Source: Candidatus Kuenenia stuttgartensis
GTDB taxonomy: Bacteria > Bacteroidota > Bacteroidia > Flavobacteriales_D > Crocinitomicaceae
Reading direction: 5' to 3'
Assembly: GCA_943326025.2 (NCBI GenBank)
Contig: CALPRR020000113.1
Span: 1 to 7,932, forward strand
Length of the DNA: 7,932 bases
The first letter of the stretch is position 1. Every line of letters starts with the position of its first letter. The notes under the pieces were generated by a model. The model ran no database searches. It saw only the letters and a list, made by a program, of their open reading frames with translations, and was not told where the DNA came from. The translations under genes were made by a program, and so were the position numbers. Below, piece by piece: positions 6,777 through 7,932 of the stretch.

Positions 6777-7932
6777 ACCTTAATAATGAAACGTGTCCTG
6801 TTTTTGTATATGACCTATAAGTTGTTTTTTCCTTGAATTCAATTTTCCAAACATAAACATCATCTTGACAAATTTTTCCATCAACACCATAACTGCCTGA
6901 CCAACCTTTAGTAGCATCATGTGTTTCAAAAATCAATTCACCCCATCTATTAAAAATATACATAACGAAATCTTCTGGTATAAATCCTCCAGAGAAAACA
7001 GGCGTAAAATATGGATTTGCATTATCTTCATCAGGAGTAAATGCATTTGGTACGTAGAATATTAATTCATCTGTTATTTCAATAGTTTTTGTTATTGTAT
7101 CTGGACAATTATGAATATTATTAGCAATTAAAGTTATAAAATAAGTATCAATCGAAGTAGGGAAGGTATGATTCAAATCTTCCGTTGTTGCATCAAAACC
7201 ATCACTTAAAGACCAAGAATAAAGTGATGCATTTGATGATGTATTGGTAAAATAAAATGTAGGATTTACAATTGAAGAAGTTGCCTTATCTGCACTAAAA
7301 TCAGCTTTAGCATAGGCATATGCACAAATCATATCTATTTGTTGATTTGAACTTGAACAACCATTATTCGTTGATGTTAATTTAATATCAAAACAATCAT
7401 CTGTTTGAAAAGTGTGGGTTATCGTTTGTAAATTTTGATTCAGATTCACAACTGTTCCATCACCAAAATCCCAACTTGCACTCTGCCCAACTGGAATAGA
7501 ATTATTTGTAAATGTAACTGTTATTGGTAAACAACCGCTTTTTAAATCTGAAGTAAAAGTAACAGCTGGTGAAGTATTGATTGTAACTACAAAACTATTT
7601 TCATCTGTACAATTTGGTGTTGTGCCCGTTTGAGCGTAAACATAAATCGTTTGTGTGCTTGTGATTGATGCCCCTGCACTTAAAGCTGTGCCCGTTCCGC
7701 CTGAACCTGTGAAGTAGTTTCCTACTGTTAAGGCTGGTAAAGTATAACTATCACATGCTGTTACATTACTTGGTGAATCAGCTGTTGGGGTTCTATTGAT
7801 TGTAACTACAAAACTATTTTCATCTGTACAATTTGGTGTTGTACCCGTTTGAGCGTAAACATAAATCGTTTGTGTGCTTGTGATTGATGCCCCTGCACTT
7901 AAAGCTGTGCCCGTTCCGCCTGAACCTGTGAA
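6775..7932 (-). CDS. Large surface protein with Ig-like repeats, PKD domains and T9SS type B sorting domain (3' part)
   Basis: The C-terminal 385 residues of a larger cell-surface or secreted protein; the frame is open to the window edge, so the N-terminus and signal peptide lie outside. In order: one and a partial copy of a 73-residue repeat (1-73, 74-119: YTLPALTVGNYFTGSGG type, with a Cys in PNCTDEN and another in TACDSY); a PKD domain (about 123-195) with the classic WDFGDGT (154-160); a second, weaker PKD domain (about 210-287, WSLSDG instead of WxFGDG); and the C-terminal CHU_C/gliding-motility-type sorting domain (about 291-385) with PNAFTPDEDN, IFNRWGELIFET, GWSG, QDDVYVWKI and final GHVSLLR. 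That domain directs export through the type IX secretion system. A GTG at 7449 is internal (Val162), not the start. Likely an adhesin or matrix protein; no enzymatic domain is visible in this part. Confidence 0.93.
   Translation of the reverse strand, partial: FTGSGGTGTALSAGASITSTQTIYVYAQTGTTPNCTDENSFVVTINRTPTADSPSNVTACDSYTLPALTVGNYFTGSGGTGTALSAGASITSTQTIYVYAQTGTTPNCTDENSFVVTINTSPAVTFTSDLKSGCLPITVTFTNNSIPVGQSASWDFGDGTVVNLNQNLQTITHTFQTDDCFDIKLTSTNNGCSSSNQQIDMICAYAYAKADFSADKATSSIVNPTFYFTNTSSNASLYSWSLSDGFDATTEDLNHTFPTSIDTYFITLIANNIHNCPDTITKTIEITDELIFYVPNAFTPDEDNANPYFTPVFSGGFIPEDFVMYIFNRWGELIFETHDATKGWSGSYGVDGKICQDDVYVWKIEFKEKTTYRSYTKTGHVSLLR
7575..7932 (-). repeat. Near-identical tandem repeat, 219-bp period, inside the surface-protein gene
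   Basis: Bases 7575-7713 and 7794-7932 align over 139 bp with one difference (7624 G against 7843 A, a synonymous Gly codon change), offset exactly 219 bp or 73 codons. Bases 7714-7793 complete the downstream unit; its partner lies beyond the window, so more copies may follow. The unit is about 42% G+C by hand count (58 of 139), against about 35% for the next 120 bases (7441-7560). Confidence 0.95.

Noticed and set aside
7447..7449. GTG as start of a separate 224-residue protein
   Set aside because: It encodes Val162 within a continuous frame, right after the PKD motif WDFGDGT; an internal codon.
7575..7932. CRISPR array
   Set aside because: The repeats are 139 bp or more with a 219-bp period, are in frame and code for a known flavobacterial surface repeat.

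Overview
The window looks like chromosome of a Bacteroidota member, most likely order Flavobacteriales. It is AT-rich. Start regions lack Shine-Dalgarno sequences. One promoter matches the Bacteroidota consensus (TTG, 19 bp, TAnnTTTG). The gene families also fit: a DUF4270 lipoprotein, a short single-domain glycogen-synthase-like protein, and a large surface protein with PKD domains and the gliding-motility-type (type B, CHU_C) C-terminal signal for the type IX secretion system (T9SS). Genus cannot be fixed from the sequence alone.

Layout. Bases 41-73 hold the intrinsic terminator of a leftward operon. Read from its promoter (about 4160-4131) that operon is: a truncated GT5/glycogen-synthase-like gene (4102-3281), a DUF4270 lipoprotein gene (3279-1951, one base after the previous stop), and glmS (1938-94, 12 bases further on). 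Diverging from the same 107-bp gap is a rightward pair: panC (4210-5049, GTG start) and, 20 bases on, an alkyltransferase-like (ATL) gene of the MGMT family (5070-5417, GTG start) with Ala in place of the catalytic Cys. A 344-bp gap (5418-5761) has no intact gene but may hold a frame-disrupted lipoprotein-like remnant on the minus strand. It is followed by an extended-SDR NAD-dependent epimerase/reductase gene (5762-6757). That gene converges on the 3' part of a giant minus-strand surface-protein gene (7932-6775, N-terminal part outside the window). A perfect 13-bp inverted repeat covers both stop codons.

How the genes may work together. glmS makes glucosamine-6-phosphate for peptidoglycan and LPS. 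The DUF4270 lipoprotein should sit in the envelope. The truncated synthase lacks the parts needed for catalysis, so a non-catalytic role is likely. panC makes pantothenate, a CoA precursor; panD does not follow it here. The ATL protein should recognise O6-alkylguanine and flag it for excision repair.

No new multi-gene defence or mobile system is visible; there are no CRISPR arrays, transposases or RNA genes. The points most worth a second look are the conserved-looking pseudo-glycogen synthase, the Cys-to-Ala ATL linked to panC, the almost identical 219-bp-period repeats in the surface protein, the stop-codon-embracing terminator, and the possible frameshifted remnant.
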